DNA from: Beroe forskalii
Lineage: Eukaryota; Ctenophora; Nuda; Beroida; Beroidae
DNA length: 64,000 nucleotides
Assembly: GCA_011033025.1 (NCBI GenBank)
Contig: WFMF01000456.1
Span: forward strand, 1 to 64,000
Direction of reading: 5' to 3'
A program made the translations under genes and the position numbers. The number at the start of each line of letters is the position of its first letter. Within the stretch, counting starts at the first letter, position 1. The notes under the pieces were generated by a model. The model did not search any database. It was not told the origin of the DNA and worked only from the letters and a program-made list of their open reading frames with translations. Of the stretch, positions 45,673 through 58,756 are shown in pieces.

Positions 45673-47035
45673 TCACAGCGCGTATGGTGCTGGTATCCTA
45701 TCATCATCCTTACTCCACTCATACTGCACCACTTCCTTCCCCTCCTCCACATCTTCTTCTAACGCGTGGTGCCCGTCATCCTGAAAAATAAGGGGTGTTT
45801 AGTCTCAGTTTAGCCACAGTCGCAATTGACATTGGCCAATCAGTGCATGAGTAAACTCTCGCGCTCATTGATCAATGTCATGACCTTTACGAAGCCAATG
45901 ATAGATCATCAGTTGTCCATTCTGATTCTTTACCATTTCACTGGCATTTTCGTAAAAATTATCCTGGAAAACGCACGTCCACAAAAAAAAGGAACGTGGT
46001 TCAGTAGAGCCGATTACTGGCATTTAATTTCTAAGTCAAAATTATCGCGAACTGTAGGATTCGAACCTACGCGGGCAGAGCCCAATTGATTTCTAGTCAA
46101 TCGCCTTAACCACTCGGCCAAGTCCGCATGAAATATAACACCTTTTGAGAACATATTATATATCACTGCTCTCACCTCCATTCCTCCGGGCCGCTCGTCC
46201 GGATTGTGGAAGTTCGCGTACTGGTTGTGCGTTATCTGGGACATGATAACGTCCTCCTGGACGGAATTCTTCTCCACGTCCTCGTCCTCATCCTCCTCTT
46301 CCAGGCAGCATTTGCCTCGCCCCAAACACCCGCAGCAGCAAAACGTAACTCTGCGGGAGCGGGGTTTAGTAATTAATTTAATATCCAAACAATAAAATGT
46401 TCCCGCGGGAAGGGGGTTTAGTTTTCGAACAAGAATTTAATGCTGTCTCACCAGTAACCACTATCTCACTATATACAGAGGTGGGTTTTGTTATAAGAAG
46501 AGTTAAAGTTGGGGATTTGAATTTTGGAAATTGGGATGATCATAATTTGGAGTTTCGTATGTGATGGTGCGTTCTTTTTCCAGTAAATTCTCAGAGCCAA
46601 AGGCCGTCAATAGTAAATTCTCCTTGTGAATTGTTCAGCTCCTTCATATAAATAGCGCAGTTATTAAGTCCACACTGGCTCAACAAAAGTACCCAATTTG
46701 TTAATTGTAGTTAACCATATTATAATATACCGCCTACACGCCACAGTGTGTAGGCGGGCATAGTGTAACCATGGTTACTGATCAAGAATTAACATCGCAG
46801 AACTCAAGTTCAAATATTGATAATCATTACCAGCCAGAAATTATGGTAGGATTTAAAGATTTAATTTTACCAAATGATTGTAATTTCCGGAGGAAATGGT
46901 TAATTTTATCTGTCCAGGAAATATAAAACTTGTGTTTAACTCACGCTGTTGCTGCAGCTGCTACCATGACTACCACTACAACGTATATCCACCAGGATGC
47001 CTTGCTGTTCTCCCCTCCTCCATCCACTGCTACGA
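45673..47035 (-). CDS. C-terminal part of a single-pass membrane protein (family unknown)
   Basis: Three exons with consistent phases: 46945-47035, 46176-46350, 45673-45780. They encode an outer segment, a membrane helix (WWIYVVVVVMVAAAATAV), a cysteine cluster just inside (FCCCGCLGRGKCC, possible palmitoylation) and a strongly acidic cytoplasmic tail (EEEDEDEDVEK; EEDVEEGKE) ending APYAL. The layout suggests a type I protein. The first exon needs an upstream exon ending in phase 1, which I could not identify, so the ectodomain and family are unknown. A tRNA-Ser gene lies in the last intron, on the same strand. Confidence 0.7.
46046..46127 (-). tRNA. tRNA-Ser (anticodon AGA), intronic
   Basis: Complete 82-nt gene with intact acceptor, AGA anticodon loop and downstream T4. 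It lies within the last intron of the membrane protein gene and in its transcription direction. Confidence 0.95.
46725..46760. other. Short perfect hairpin
   Basis: CCGCCTACAC and GTGTAGGCGG flank an 8-base loop, just upstream (minus sense) of the acidic-tail exon in an intron. Function unknown. Confidence 0.6.
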
Positions 47036-50000
47036 CTGAGGTAGTTGGGCCGAGTTAGGAACTTTGAAACTTTATTTTTTAAAATATACCTGCATGTAAC
47101 CAAAAAAAATAACATATGTTTCTGATACGTAGAATGATCCATGCTGAGTAAGCCTCAGAAATTAACAACTTTCCAAAATTTGGCCTTATTCCTAACCCAA
47201 ACTCCCATATCCCATTGCAACTTACTTTTGATATCCCGTTTACCATTACTTTTACCCTAACCTTTGCCCGGATACCTAAAATGGTTACAATTCTTTACCT
47301 AAATGTGAGGGAGCCAAGAGGATGATTATCTCTAAAAGCAGGAATAGAAATGTCCTTGTGTTTGGATTCATGATGTTTTATCGATTGATGATCCGAGAGT
47401 ATTCTTCTGAAGTTTCGTGTTTCTGATTCGTTCACAGATTGAACTGTATGTGCTAAGAGGGAGTCTGTCTGATGGACAGAAAACTGAAGCTGTAATTCGA
47501 GTTCTGAGCACTCTAATGAGGACTGATTGCGTTCTCTAAGACTTGCAATTGCGTTGTATATTCTGTAAAATAATAGTCTCGTTTCCTCAGATTTTAACTG
47601 CTTTAGAAATGCGAGGTTGATGTGATTCAGGAGCTTTGTCTAGGATCAGGGTCTCGTCTGCTTCATTGCGCTGGTAGCTCTGACAATTCCATGAGTTCTG
47701 TAGAATATTTTAGTAAATGAGTTAGCAAACAAAGCAACCAATCAGCGTACAGCAGAGTATCAATACTGCGCTCTGATTGGCAGGCAACAATGGGATGCAG
47801 GTCCAACCTTACATTCTCTCGATAATCCATAAAACCTATGCAGCGAATGATGCATATTGCATAAAACCACCAATTATAAATTTAAAAGCCTTATAAGGCC
47901 ACCAATTAAAACGATCGAAGTTGGAAAGTTCAAATTCTGCCAGAGGCAAGCTATTTACAAATGAGAATCGCTGCGTACCGCATATAATAGAGAGAATTTC
48001 TGTTTCCACTTTCATGATTGCTATGCAGTATGAAATATAAAGACCCTGCGATACCCATACTGGACATAATGGCCAGAGTCATTTTACCTTCTTTGATTGG
48101 CAAACAGGTGGTGATCAATGAAGTTGATCAGAATCAAATTAAAATCTGAAAAATCTGCAGAAAAGTAAGGTGGATAATTTTACAGCTGCAGATTGGGCGG
48201 ACATGGGAGCATTGAACTATGGGTATCAATCATAGAACCGTTCTTTTCTACAGCTGCTAAGAATAGCAATGAAGGTGCCAAACTTACAAACTTTGCTTGT
48301 TTGCAGTGCGAACTCAGACTTGCAAAGTTATTCTATCTAAAATTGAACGGGCCATTGAACGGGCCAGAAAGCTTCTGACAAACAATAAATAGTAGCTGTC
48401 CATCTAGGAAATCATAACGCGAAAATACAAATATAGAAATATAATACAAAGCCACGAAATGTACCGTATGATCCCCGGCCTTTGTATATCCCATACAATG
48501 AGAGGAAGGAAGGTACTCAGGATGTACTGGTTATTATGTACATATCGTTACACCATATTATACATTACCAGCTCCATATGTTAAATGATTCTCCTTTATT
48601 TAAGTGTGTATGGGAATCTCTCTGTTGCAGCATGGATGTGATAGTTACAGAGCAAATACCAGTCAGCGACATTGTAGTTATGAAACGTGGGCTAATTGGA
48701 AATAATATTGGGAACAATGGGCATGATGATATAATGGGAACGATGGACATAATGGGTACACTGGAACTAAAATGGTAAAATGGACCTAATGTGGGTTTAG
48801 TGGATTGAACAGAGGACACAGTGGACCAAATATAGCTAGGATAAAACATTAAGACATATGAAAGCTGTAATTTTCGGAGAAATAATGTGTCTCTATACTT
48901 GTATAGCCCTGCAACCATAAATTTAATATCGTAATTTAAAGAGCTGCCCTTAAAATATCAAACATATGCCAAAATGCAATCAAATGAACGTTCCATATAG
49001 ATCATTTTAGCGACATTTTGTTATATAACGCTAAATAGGGCATTTACTGCTCAGAGAGATTATACTTTATAGTTGACATTCTGCCCTTTTAATGCAATTA
49101 ACTTAATAATAAAGCGTGGACAATGGCACATTTGAACCGAAACGCGCACATTTTTGAAACCACAGGCCGAGCCTGGCCGAGCAACCCCAAAAAAGATATA
49201 GGTTCCAGGTCCCTGTATCCCTATTTCGATTCCCCCCCCCTATAAATCTGTAATAAGCCACTGCTGAGTGCAGATTACTTTAGGTATGGCCATTTACCTA
49301 CCTTCCGGTAGTAGGTACTACTTAAATACATTCCCAGCTCATTATATCAAGTAGTTATTATAAGTAAAATCAAAAGCGATTCTCAAGAAAAGAATAGATT
49401 CTAAAGAGTAGATTCTCAAGAGTAGGCCAGGGGCAGATTATTTAACTTTATGCTCGAAGCTTCCGCTGGCGTCTGCCTGCTGCCACATACCTAATATGTA
49501 CTGAGTTTCAGATTTAGAGAGAAATATGAAAGTACCTCTAAAGGTGATTTAGCGTGATTATTTGATAACCACATAATATGATGGCGTCACTGATGTAAAC
49601 GATATATTTTGGGCTGCCGTGTCCAATGTCCACGTGCAGCATGAAAGCAAAAAGAGAACAACACAACAAGTGAGATTATGAAATTTACTTCCTAAATACA
49701 ACAAAACACAAATTCAAGGGCTAATTTGATTATGTGTGCAGCTAACATCTTTAAGAGAGGGCTCTTATTCCATTTTAATGTGCTAATAACCTACTTAACT
49801 TTTGCCTTTCCCTCTTAAGCCTTAATTAGATACCTTAATTGAAGTTTAATTCTCAAACAAATTACATAACCGTCTAAAAATAAACGTGTATAAGTACTTA
49901 AATAGAAAAGTAAAATGGTAGAATGATCATTGATCAATGATTCAATGAACTACAGTTTAAAAACAAAAGGGTTGTGTTGTATATGAAACAAGTTACCAGC

Positions 50001-52840
50001 TAAGGTATTTAATGTGGGTATATACAGAACAATTGATTTATTCATAGTCCAATTATGCATGATAAACATACTGGAATCATTATCCATGATTACAGTGTTC
50101 AATTGATGGCCTTGATGTCACACCGCATACTTCAGAATTCAAAGAAACGCGCATATCGGGCCCATTTCGGGATACTTCCTGAGGGCGTAGCCCGAGCCCC
50201 GAGGGATGTATCCATTTCAGACCTGAAACCCATGGGGCTAAGGTCTAAGCCAATATGAGAATATGGACCAGATCAAGCAAGTGATACTGATGAAAAGTGC
50301 AGATATAATCTACAACCAAACTCTTTTTTATGATTTCCTGCAAGGCACATAATATCAAAAAGTATTGACCAATCATCTACTGAATTATCTGAAATAGCTC
50401 CTGCGAATCCAGTATTTAATAATTAGATTATCTACACCTGGTATCAGATAAATAAGTATTAAAGTTATTAAAGAATATATTTGCGATCATTCTAGTTAGA
50501 GAAAGGAATTAGTCAAACCAGTGGCAGCAGCACTCTGGCGCTATTTCTTTGCCTACGATCAAATTTCAGATGGTGAGGTGCGTTAAATTTTACAATTCCT
50601 TTGAAATTCAAGATTACATAATTGAACATCGATTATATGGAGGAATAGGCTATTGATTTTCATAGTCTCATAGAAATTTTGCTGTACCATATTTGATCGA
50701 GTTTAAAAGTAGAAGTCAAAATAAGGCCAACGTCATGTATTGGTCAGGAAATTAAACTGAATAGATTCGCATGTGAGACGGTCAAAGAAAGAATAGCAAA
50801 GGATCTAATTTAAGCTATCCCTTCCTTGATCATTTCACCCTCTCATCCTTAAATTGACCAGTCAAAACAAATACTCCATGTTGCACGTTTATCACAGCAA
50901 TTATTCATTTACTGGATCAAAAGCTTCTAAGTTCAGCTTCAAAACACAAAACAAGAAAACATCTAAGTAGTTGCCTGTGTCCTTGACTCTGCAATTTAGA
51001 GCACCACGGAAATACTGAAATAGACAGGACTCAAGGTAAAAGTTTCTGAAATTGTAGTCTAGTTCTAAGAATCTATACCATAAATCGGTGCTGAAGTCGA
51101 GACTTATAGAGTTTAAAATCTGACATCCTCGACGCCTGAAATGGCATCTGTCAGAGAATAAGATGGTGATTGCTAAAAGTTTGGTGGGTCAGATGATTGG
51201 ATACGACCCGACCACAATATCCTTTTTTGATAAATAAAACCAGAAATGACACAAGTGGCACAATATTATAGAAAAAGCCGCCTACGATGGCATACTACTT
51301 ATCAGACTTCCACTATATCTTTAAGTAGCTACCCGGTTAGATTTAGACTTTGGATTTTAATAAAGTTAGATAGATTTAGATTAACTTCACTTATAGAATA
51401 TATTTAAAGTGTGTAGAGCTTACTTGGATACTGCCTGGCACCTACAAAGTCCCTCTTTTAGAACTGGCAGACCCTAGTTTACACATCAAAGAAGCTATTA
51501 ACGAGAGTTCGGATAATACCTCCTCACTCGGCCATCAGACTAATGACACTGAAAATAAATTCTCAAAAAGAAATATAAACTTAAAACTGCCGTCATTATC
51601 ATAGTAAAAAGCGTTCAAAGCTGACATCAGACGGTCGATGATATGCTCACCTCTTCCAGCCAAATGAAGGAGGTTAGAGAAAGGAGCTTCGGGAGCAAAG
51701 GAGCTGGCAGCTCAAAGCCTTCATCTCCCCCTTACAATATCGTTAGATACCCTTCTCAAGCTATGAGTCCTGAAGCATGGAATTAGCAAATGGCCGGATA
51801 TGATGACATCATTATCATGGTTTGAAATGGAGGGTTGATGACGGTTATACGAACGCCTGTCATAGCATAAAGTAGTAGGTAGTAGGCATTATATTCTGTT
51901 CTAGACAAAGACAAAGACGAGATATCAAATGAACAAACGTCAACCATCCCATTGTCCTCAAGATGTGTCTAAGGGTTCATGTGATGAGTCTTCATCCTAA
52001 TATTGAATTCAAAATTAAATTATGCCCAATGTCGTCTGTTTATATAATATATGGATGAATTTGATTTAAGTCAAAAGGCATGGTTTTGTTCTACAAAACG
52101 TAGCCCGTCCGTCATGAAGACACCTGCCACTCTTAATCATTGTTCACACAGAATTTATTGACTGTTTGAAGCCCTCAATAAACCATTTTAAGCCATAATA
52201 ACGACTCATTTACCAACTTATCTATATAACACTCGGCTTATAACGCCATCTATAATATTTATTTGGAGAAAACAGTAGTGTCAGTGTCAAATCTACACTT
52301 AAACGGCCTGCCCACGTATGCCATGAACTGAACAATGGGGCTCAATTAATGGTTTAAGGTGGTCAGTTGATGACGACATTATCATGGTTTAAGGTGGTGA
52401 TTTGATGACGCTATCATTGGGTTTAAAAAGGTGTGATTTTCACTGGTATACCGTTTTCATGACGGGCCATGGGTGGAAGCCTGTAAAGGAACAGGAATCC
52501 CTTACTAGCGAATTAAACCCTTGACCTTGCTGGAATTTATATATTTCTCGAAACAAAGTCTTCATATTTTCATAAGTGCCACAAAAATTAATCCTCGTAT
52601 TATAAATTGCGTAACCGTGGTGTGCGAAATTTGTATTTTGAGGAAAGAAAGAAGAAAAAACATTCTTCGTCGTAGCAACGTTCCAAAGACTGCAATAATT
52701 GCAGTCTCTGGACTGCAATAATTGCCCTGCAATAATTGCGCATGGTATATAAATATCCCTGATCGTAAGCTATCTACACTCCACAGAATCCTGTACAAAA
52801 CAAGCAATCAATGACAAATCCATGACTGTTACCTGACTTC
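47036..52840. other. Long stretch without a supported gene
   Basis: About 5.8 kb, AT-rich. Missing 5' exons of the membrane protein gene may lie here. A minus-strand frame open for about 110 codons at about 47310-47650 has no start codon or recognised family. Weak traces of the TGACGTCA element occur at about 51806-51842 and 52365-52410. Confidence 0.45.
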
Positions 52841-52861
52841 GTTACAACATTGCAGTGACTG

Positions 52862-52875
52862 GTAACCATGGTAAC
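52862..52875. promoter_or_regulatory. X-box-like palindrome (RFX-type site)
   Basis: GTAACCATGGTAAC is a perfect palindrome fitting the RFX X-box half-site arrangement (GTNRCC/RGYAAC). RFX factors drive ciliary genes in animals. Its position before possible exons at 53.1-57.8 kb makes it a candidate promoter element; this is inference from the motif only. Confidence 0.4.
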
Positions 52876-53110
52876 AAACCAGCTAACAAACCATGTTTAC
52901 ATTTCGTTACATTATACGCAAGGCTTTTATTAATATCCCAAATGAAACCTGTACTGACGTTATGTACTACGGTACACACAACCGAACGCACAACCACAAG
53001 CGCAAAACAAAGTATTCGATTTAAGAATGACATTTACCTAATTAATGAGGCTTTGCAGGGCCCAGCGACCCATTGTTTTAATGAGCTGGGGGAGGAACAA
53101 AGGTGAGCCC

Positions 53111-53155
53111 TGCGTCATCAATTCAACCATTCTAAACAATGATTAATGACGTAAC
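53111..53155 (+). repeat. Dispersed TGACGTCA element next to a possible donor
   Basis: TGCGTCATCAATTCA ... GATTAATGACGTAAC. It starts 8 bases after a candidate GTGAGC donor at 53102. Confidence 0.7.
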
Positions 53156-53956
53156 TCTCAGCCATCTACATTGCTCCACTGCACTCCAAATTTGGTTTGA
53201 CATTTGTTAGACACACTGGCGTTTTAGGCAGCTGTTATACAGCATGGGGAATGGAATTAAAACGTCCAAAGTAGCCCATTTAACTTCAAGCATATGTAGG
53301 GAACTGAAGCTACATTGGAGAACTCAAGTTGCATTCACAGTTCTTTAACTCTATAGGTAATTGCTCTTTTGGGTTTGGGGGCAAGACCAGCAGATTTTGC
53401 CTTCAAGGCCCATGAAAATGTAACAAGTTGGATCGCCAAACAAAGTTTAGTTTTATAAACCATTTAACGGTTAACCGAACTGAAAACCAGACTTATTAAG
53501 ATTCAGCAACTTTCAAACGGAAAATTCAATGCCCTTGACATCTAAAAACGTGCTAGGCCCGTCTTAAACTATTAGATATCTAGGCAGATTAAATGAAAGC
53601 TTTTTTATTGCCGGAGCAGGACCGGACCTTACTATATATTTTGCAGGTTGATTAAGCCATGACCGGACCTTACTTAGATCGAGCATAATGCATCCATTTG
53701 CCGGATTGGAGTCTATACGGCTTTCAAATTTAACCAAATATTTTAATACAGTAATGTGCTCTTTACAAGCGCATTTCATGCAAATACAACTAAATACTTA
53801 GTACAAATAACTCTTGGATTTACATAAAATCATGCAAAAATGACATGAGTCTTGGCAGATTCTTGATGAAAGATTAAAATCAGCTAGTACCGGCTGGGCT
53901 CTAATTATGGAGCTATAATTATTTCCAGATTCCGCCCACGGAGAAAAGGCGGTTCA

Positions 53957-53998
53957 GCGTCATCAAGGTACTACATTACCCTATGATAATGACGTCAT
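53957..53998 (+). repeat. Dispersed TGACGTCA element overlapping a possible donor
   Basis: GCGTCATCAAGGTACTACATT ... ATGATAATGACGTCA. A possible exon (53938-53968) would end inside the element at GTACTA. Confidence 0.65.
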
Positions 53999-54889
53999 CT
54001 TAACTATCTAATTCTCGAGCGGAGATACTAGAATACTCGATCGTCCACGAAGCATTTGATGACTTCAAACCAGCTTCCAAATGCTAAATATTACAAGGGA
54101 AGCAAGCACTGTAGTGTCTCTAGAACATTCATGTTAGTGTGTCCCTATTGACAACGGAACATATATTCCTTTACCCTAAGCATTGAGGATTGGCCAATAC
54201 AATCGCAAGGATCTTTGAAATACTACTTGCTGATTGGTCAGGAAGTGCTGGAAGCTAACTAGACAATATATACAGAGCTGCCTATAATGTTCTTATTATA
54301 AATCCCAATTAGGGATCACGTTTACCAGTAGCTCCACTGAGACACTCCAACCGGTGCCTCAGCAGTAATGATCTAAGAATCATAATCTAAGATTGATCAA
54401 GTAAAATTGATCATCTGGAAATGGAAATGAAGACGGGCATGGTTCAATTTTGGTTGACTCGTCTACTATCTTATTTTATCAAATAACGAAACGGAAAAGA
54501 ACTCGAATTGACGCATCCAACCATCCATAAATCCGACAAATCTGGCTCCATGTTCAAATTCTATAGAAATTGGTGCATAATTACCTACTCTTTTTGTATG
54601 GCGTGAGTTTTACTAAATGCAAATTAAAATGTAATAATCTTATAGATGGTCAAAAGAAACTGCAGCTGCAAGAAAATATTATAACGAATAATATGTTCAT
54701 TCATTTTCGTCTTCATTAAGTAGCGTATTTAAAACATTTTAAAACTTAACAACGCACTGCTTTGTACAAGCGAATTTAAATATGAAGTTAAACGCAGCAT
54801 GTTCAACATCACATTTAAGCAAAGGCTGCTTCTTATTTCGCGGTTAGAAAGCATTAGTATTGTCTAAAACGCAAATATGTCTAAAACCG

Positions 54890-55210
54890 ATCTTTTCTTT
54901 ATAACTGTGTATTTTTTCTTTGATAAGCCTAATAGCAGAGGGAGACAATCGGGGGTCCTCAGTATGTCAGCAGTATTGGTAAGCAGGGCCAGGGGTAAAT
55001 CGGGGGTTTCGGCAAAAGACGATTGGGCGGGAACACGATAAATCAGGGAGATTGTCCCGATCATTTGAGAAGAAACAGCAAAGGGAAATATCGGTAAATC
55101 AGGGATTTCGGTGAATCGAGAGTTTTCGGTAAAAGTATCGCACTACAAACCGTTATGAGGGTAAAATCGAGAGTTTTCGATAAATCGAGAGTTTTCTGTG
55201 ATGAGAGTTA
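54890..55210. repeat. Degenerate TCGGTAAATCGGGG-type repeats
   Basis: Scattered copies of GGTAAATC(G/A)GGG and AATCGAGAGTTTTCGGTAAA. Non-coding. Confidence 0.65.
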
Positions 55211-55321
55211 CTACACTCACTCCGCGCACCTCTACCTCCGATAAACGCCGCTCTCCATACGGTGGGAAGCAGTAGGTATAATTACCATATTAAAGGTCCA
55301 GGTCAAAGCGACAGGCGGTGT

Positions 55322-55365
55322 GTGACGTTGTCAATTCACCATTGTAAACCATGATAATGACGTCA
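55322..55365 (+). repeat. Dispersed TGACGTCA element
   Basis: GTGACGTTGTCAATTCACC ... CCATGATAATGACGTCA, preceded by GGCGGTGTG as in the copy at 56678. Confidence 0.78.
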
Positions 55366-56139
55366 CTTTCAACTGCCTACACGTTCGTGTGCGACTCATG
55401 ACCATATATAATTACAACGCCAATGACTTAACCAGGCCTCCCTGTATTACTATTATACGTGCCCTGTAATCGTATGAATATTAAATCACGAATGAATGTA
55501 CCTAAGGAGGTGTATATATGTGGAGTAAAATTTTGGTGTTAACAAATTTTGAAGGGTGCAATTTGGGGATCTTTAGCAAGTCATAACTCTAGTTAACATA
55601 TGATAATGATGTCATTTTGAACTGTCATGGTGTGTGAAAAATGGTGATTTTTCCGAAAAATCCCCAATTTACAACCTTTATAAATACACTTCCTAATGTA
55701 CTGTTGCAAATGAACTGTGGAGTGAACAATACCGCTTCATTACGAAATTGAAGGAGGATTATTTGTTTACCCTGCAGACTGCAGTGCGTTGAGGATTAAC
55801 CAATTATAGTGCGCAGGACTTGCGTCTTATACGTGATACTGTGCGCTGATTGGTCGATAGATCGAGCCATGAAGTGCTGTGGGTAAGCTAATGTACGTCA
55901 CACAGAATAACTATAGCGGTAAATTCAACTACCTCGTGATAAATGATCCATCGTCTGTCAATTTCCCGGGTGTGCAACACTATACAAAATGGGGTAATGC
56001 TTGGAAGTAGAAAGGAAATGTCTAATACCATTGATATCATGGCTACATGAGCGGGGGTCATTCGCCTGACTGTGGCTTATATGGCCAAGTTCATCATTTT
56101 TGGTCAAACCTTTGTGGCGTTTTAGCCAAGAAACTGCCT

Positions 56140-56215
56140 ATTCGCTCTGTCGTAAACGCAGAAAAAGGGTTCAAACGCAGAAAAAGGGTTCAAACAAAGA
56201 AAAAGGGTTTAAAAC
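56140..56215 (+). repeat. Three-copy tandem repeat AACGCAGAAAAAGGGTTCA
   Basis: Three consecutive 18-19 bp units, the third mutated to AACAAAG. It lies in a 60-codon frame that has no other support. Confidence 0.75.
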
Positions 56216-56677
56216 TCTGAAATTCAAAATTGTGAGGTCATTCGTGTCTGTTTTAAGGTCTCACAGCCTTGAAAAGTTTTAGCTCAATCGGACAAAGTTT
56301 AATAAAATGCAGGATTCTGGATGCCTGGAGAAATGATCCATGCCAATCTGAGTGAGCTAGGCCGTTATTACAATATTACTGACAAAGGTGCTTTATTACG
56401 GAGGTCGAAACATCGTGGACAACCAATACAGTTATTGGCACTCTACCTAAATAAGTAAATTTCGGCAACTGAAGCATTAGCAAAGTAACATGAAAGTACA
56501 AAAGGAAAGGATTTTACTGAACTTAAAACACACACACAAAGATAGTACACTCGAAAGTAACAAACAATGACTCAAAGTTGTTAGACTGTTTATTCTTTTA
56601 TTTCGAATGGAAACACCTGCTGTTCATACAGCAGGAACAGTTACTGGAGGATGGATCACAGTCGACAAAGGGCGGTG

Positions 56678-56720
56678 TGACGTCATCAATTCAGCATTAT
56701 AAAGCCTCATAGTGGCATCA
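56678..56720 (+). repeat. Dispersed TGACGTCA element
   Basis: TGACGTCATCAATTCAGC ... CCTCATAGTGGCATCA; the right end is decayed. Confidence 0.72.
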
Positions 56721-57269
56721 CTGTCACCAGCTTGTTAGGTTTTGTATAACTCATCAACACGCGCCTTTATTCCCAACTATAGGCTATTCACAGAAGGTCT
56801 GAATGGGGCCTCCTGTTTGATAACAGCTAGGTGTTGCTAAGTGCTAACGAGGGTTGTTGCAAGACACTACGTGAAAACCAGGCTTCTGATTAGTGCAAGC
56901 TTTATCAAGCTTTTATAAGCCTTTGATGCGAACTTGTTACTCGAAAGCATCATTATTAAAGGTGCTTTCGAGTTACAAGTTCCGTTCTCTTCAAATATGA
57001 TTAAAGGCGAATGAGATTGATGTCATAATACAAGGTTTTAGGATGGCGAATTGATTAATTTGTGATGAAGTTTAATATAGGCTTACAATCACTTGACACC
57101 TGCCTGATACCTCAAAGATTATTGACTTTGTTCCATTCATACGTCGCAATAAAGAGCATTAATAAGTTTGTGCTGTTCCAAGTTTAGCTTTGATATGAAT
57201 TCGAATCAATTGATATTTTTAAATTTATTTCCATAAATCTATCATTGACTTTATTTTAAACCTTTGCAG

Positions 57270-57766
57270 AGAAGAGAGCTGAGCCCAAGATTCCTGTTGT
57301 TGACCAAGAATTCATCCGGAAATGTAAAATGGGACTTACAGGTAAGACAGTTTCTATTATTTTTGTTGATTGAAATATTGAGATAACTTTATTCGAGCAA
57401 TGCAATGAAACATGCTAATGCTATAGGTGATTTTACTGATAAGAGATAAGATAAGAGACAAGATAAGAGATAGGATACGAGATAAGATAGGGATAAGATA
57501 AGATCTAGGACACGAAAAAAGATGAGGGATAAAATAAGGGATAAGATAAGGGATAAGATAAGAGATAAGACAACAGGTGAGGTAAGATAAGTGATAAGAT
57601 AAGAGATAACAAATAAGATAAGATAAGAAGTAAGATGAAAGATCGATTATAAGAGACGAACATATTAATAACTTCTAAACATCTTTCAGGATATGCGGAC
57701 TGGTCAGTGAAGAATCACCATAGACCACAGGTGCTCGCAAAAGAAAGAATGCTGCCAGGTTCATGA
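57270..57766 (+). CDS. Last two exons of an unidentified gene
   Basis: 57270-57341 and 57690-57766, joined in phase 1 with good GT-AG sites, encode about 49 residues including KIPVVDQEFIRKCKMG, YADWSVKNHHRP and the end KERMLPGS before TGA. The frame and splice sites look real, but I do not recognise the family. Upstream exons may include 53938-53968 and sequence near 53060-53101; their phases are unresolved. The intron holds a GATAA microsatellite. Confidence 0.55.
57430..57650 (+). repeat. Imperfect (GATAAGATAAGA) microsatellite
   Basis: Interrupted GATAAGA repeats inside the intron between 57341 and 57690. Confidence 0.9.
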
Positions 57767-58249
57767 TGATGGCAGGACTGAGGACCCTTTCATTTCTCTA
57801 GGCTTAGCATGTTGTGACTATTGATAAGATGACTTTGATATGAAATAACTTTCGGACCAATTCTTTTAGGAACAACTCAATTTGATTGGAGATCATGCGG
57901 TTTGCTATCCGAGTTGATCATTGATTCATTGAGCAGATCAATATCTTTAAACTTTGAATATCTTTACCTTTAGATAGAATGAAATTTCAACTTTACCATG
58001 TTAATTTATTCCAACTTTTACTTTTATTTAACCTGATATTTAGCTTACTTAGCATGGATTTGAAATTTAACTGAATAGCTGATTGTTTACTTTTTGGTTG
58101 CTAAAAACGTGTTATACTCTAAGCATTATTGTACATTTAATGATTCAACATTTAATTTGAAAAGAAATCTATATGAGTGTATCTTTGGCTCCTTTTCAAA
58201 TGAATGATCACGTTGCTCCTACTCTTTAGGTTAGAGCTTCAAATAGAAT

Positions 58250-58756
58250 TGGAATTTTCGCCTTTGTCGACGTATATTTTTAACAAATACAAATATGATT
58301 TCAATGGCGATCAATACAGTATCGACAATGCTAGGGGCTTTCAATGTCGACAATAACGATAAAACAGTGAATCCATTTTCGACAAAGATAATTCACTGTC
58401 GACGGTGGATTCTCTGGATCGTAATTTTGTCGACAATTGATGATCCATCGTCGAAATGGACGGATGTCGATCGCCCACGCCGATGGTGGCCAAATTCCTT
58501 TGACCATAGTGATGAAGTGATTGACGCCATTATTAAGTTGTCGACAACTTGCTACAACTTGAACTATGGCGCCAATGTAATTGTATTTGTGATCGTTGAA
58601 ATTGGTGATACCGATCGCCATTTTTTCAGTCAATGGATGATCAGTATCACCGGGTTGATAGATATTCGACAAATCACTTATGTCGGCACAAGAGAAAATT
58701 GCAATTCTATCTCAAAGTCAATTTTATTTGACCTTTCAGTTTTAGCCGGCCTTCGC
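58250..58756. other. GTCGAC-rich segment, open on both strands
   Basis: A 171-codon plus-strand frame (58295-58810) and a 113-codon minus-strand frame overlap here. TCGAC-type words recur about ten times, many in local inverted pairs. The plus frame runs into the palindrome that follows. It contains WWP and HVWWPRW but no family match. It may be decayed coding sequence or a structured repeat. Confidence 0.35.

Noticed and set aside
47310-47650. Minus-strand frame of about 110 codons upstream of the membrane protein exon
   Set aside because: No start, no clear splice sites and no recognised motif; a frame this long is expected by chance in 64 kb.
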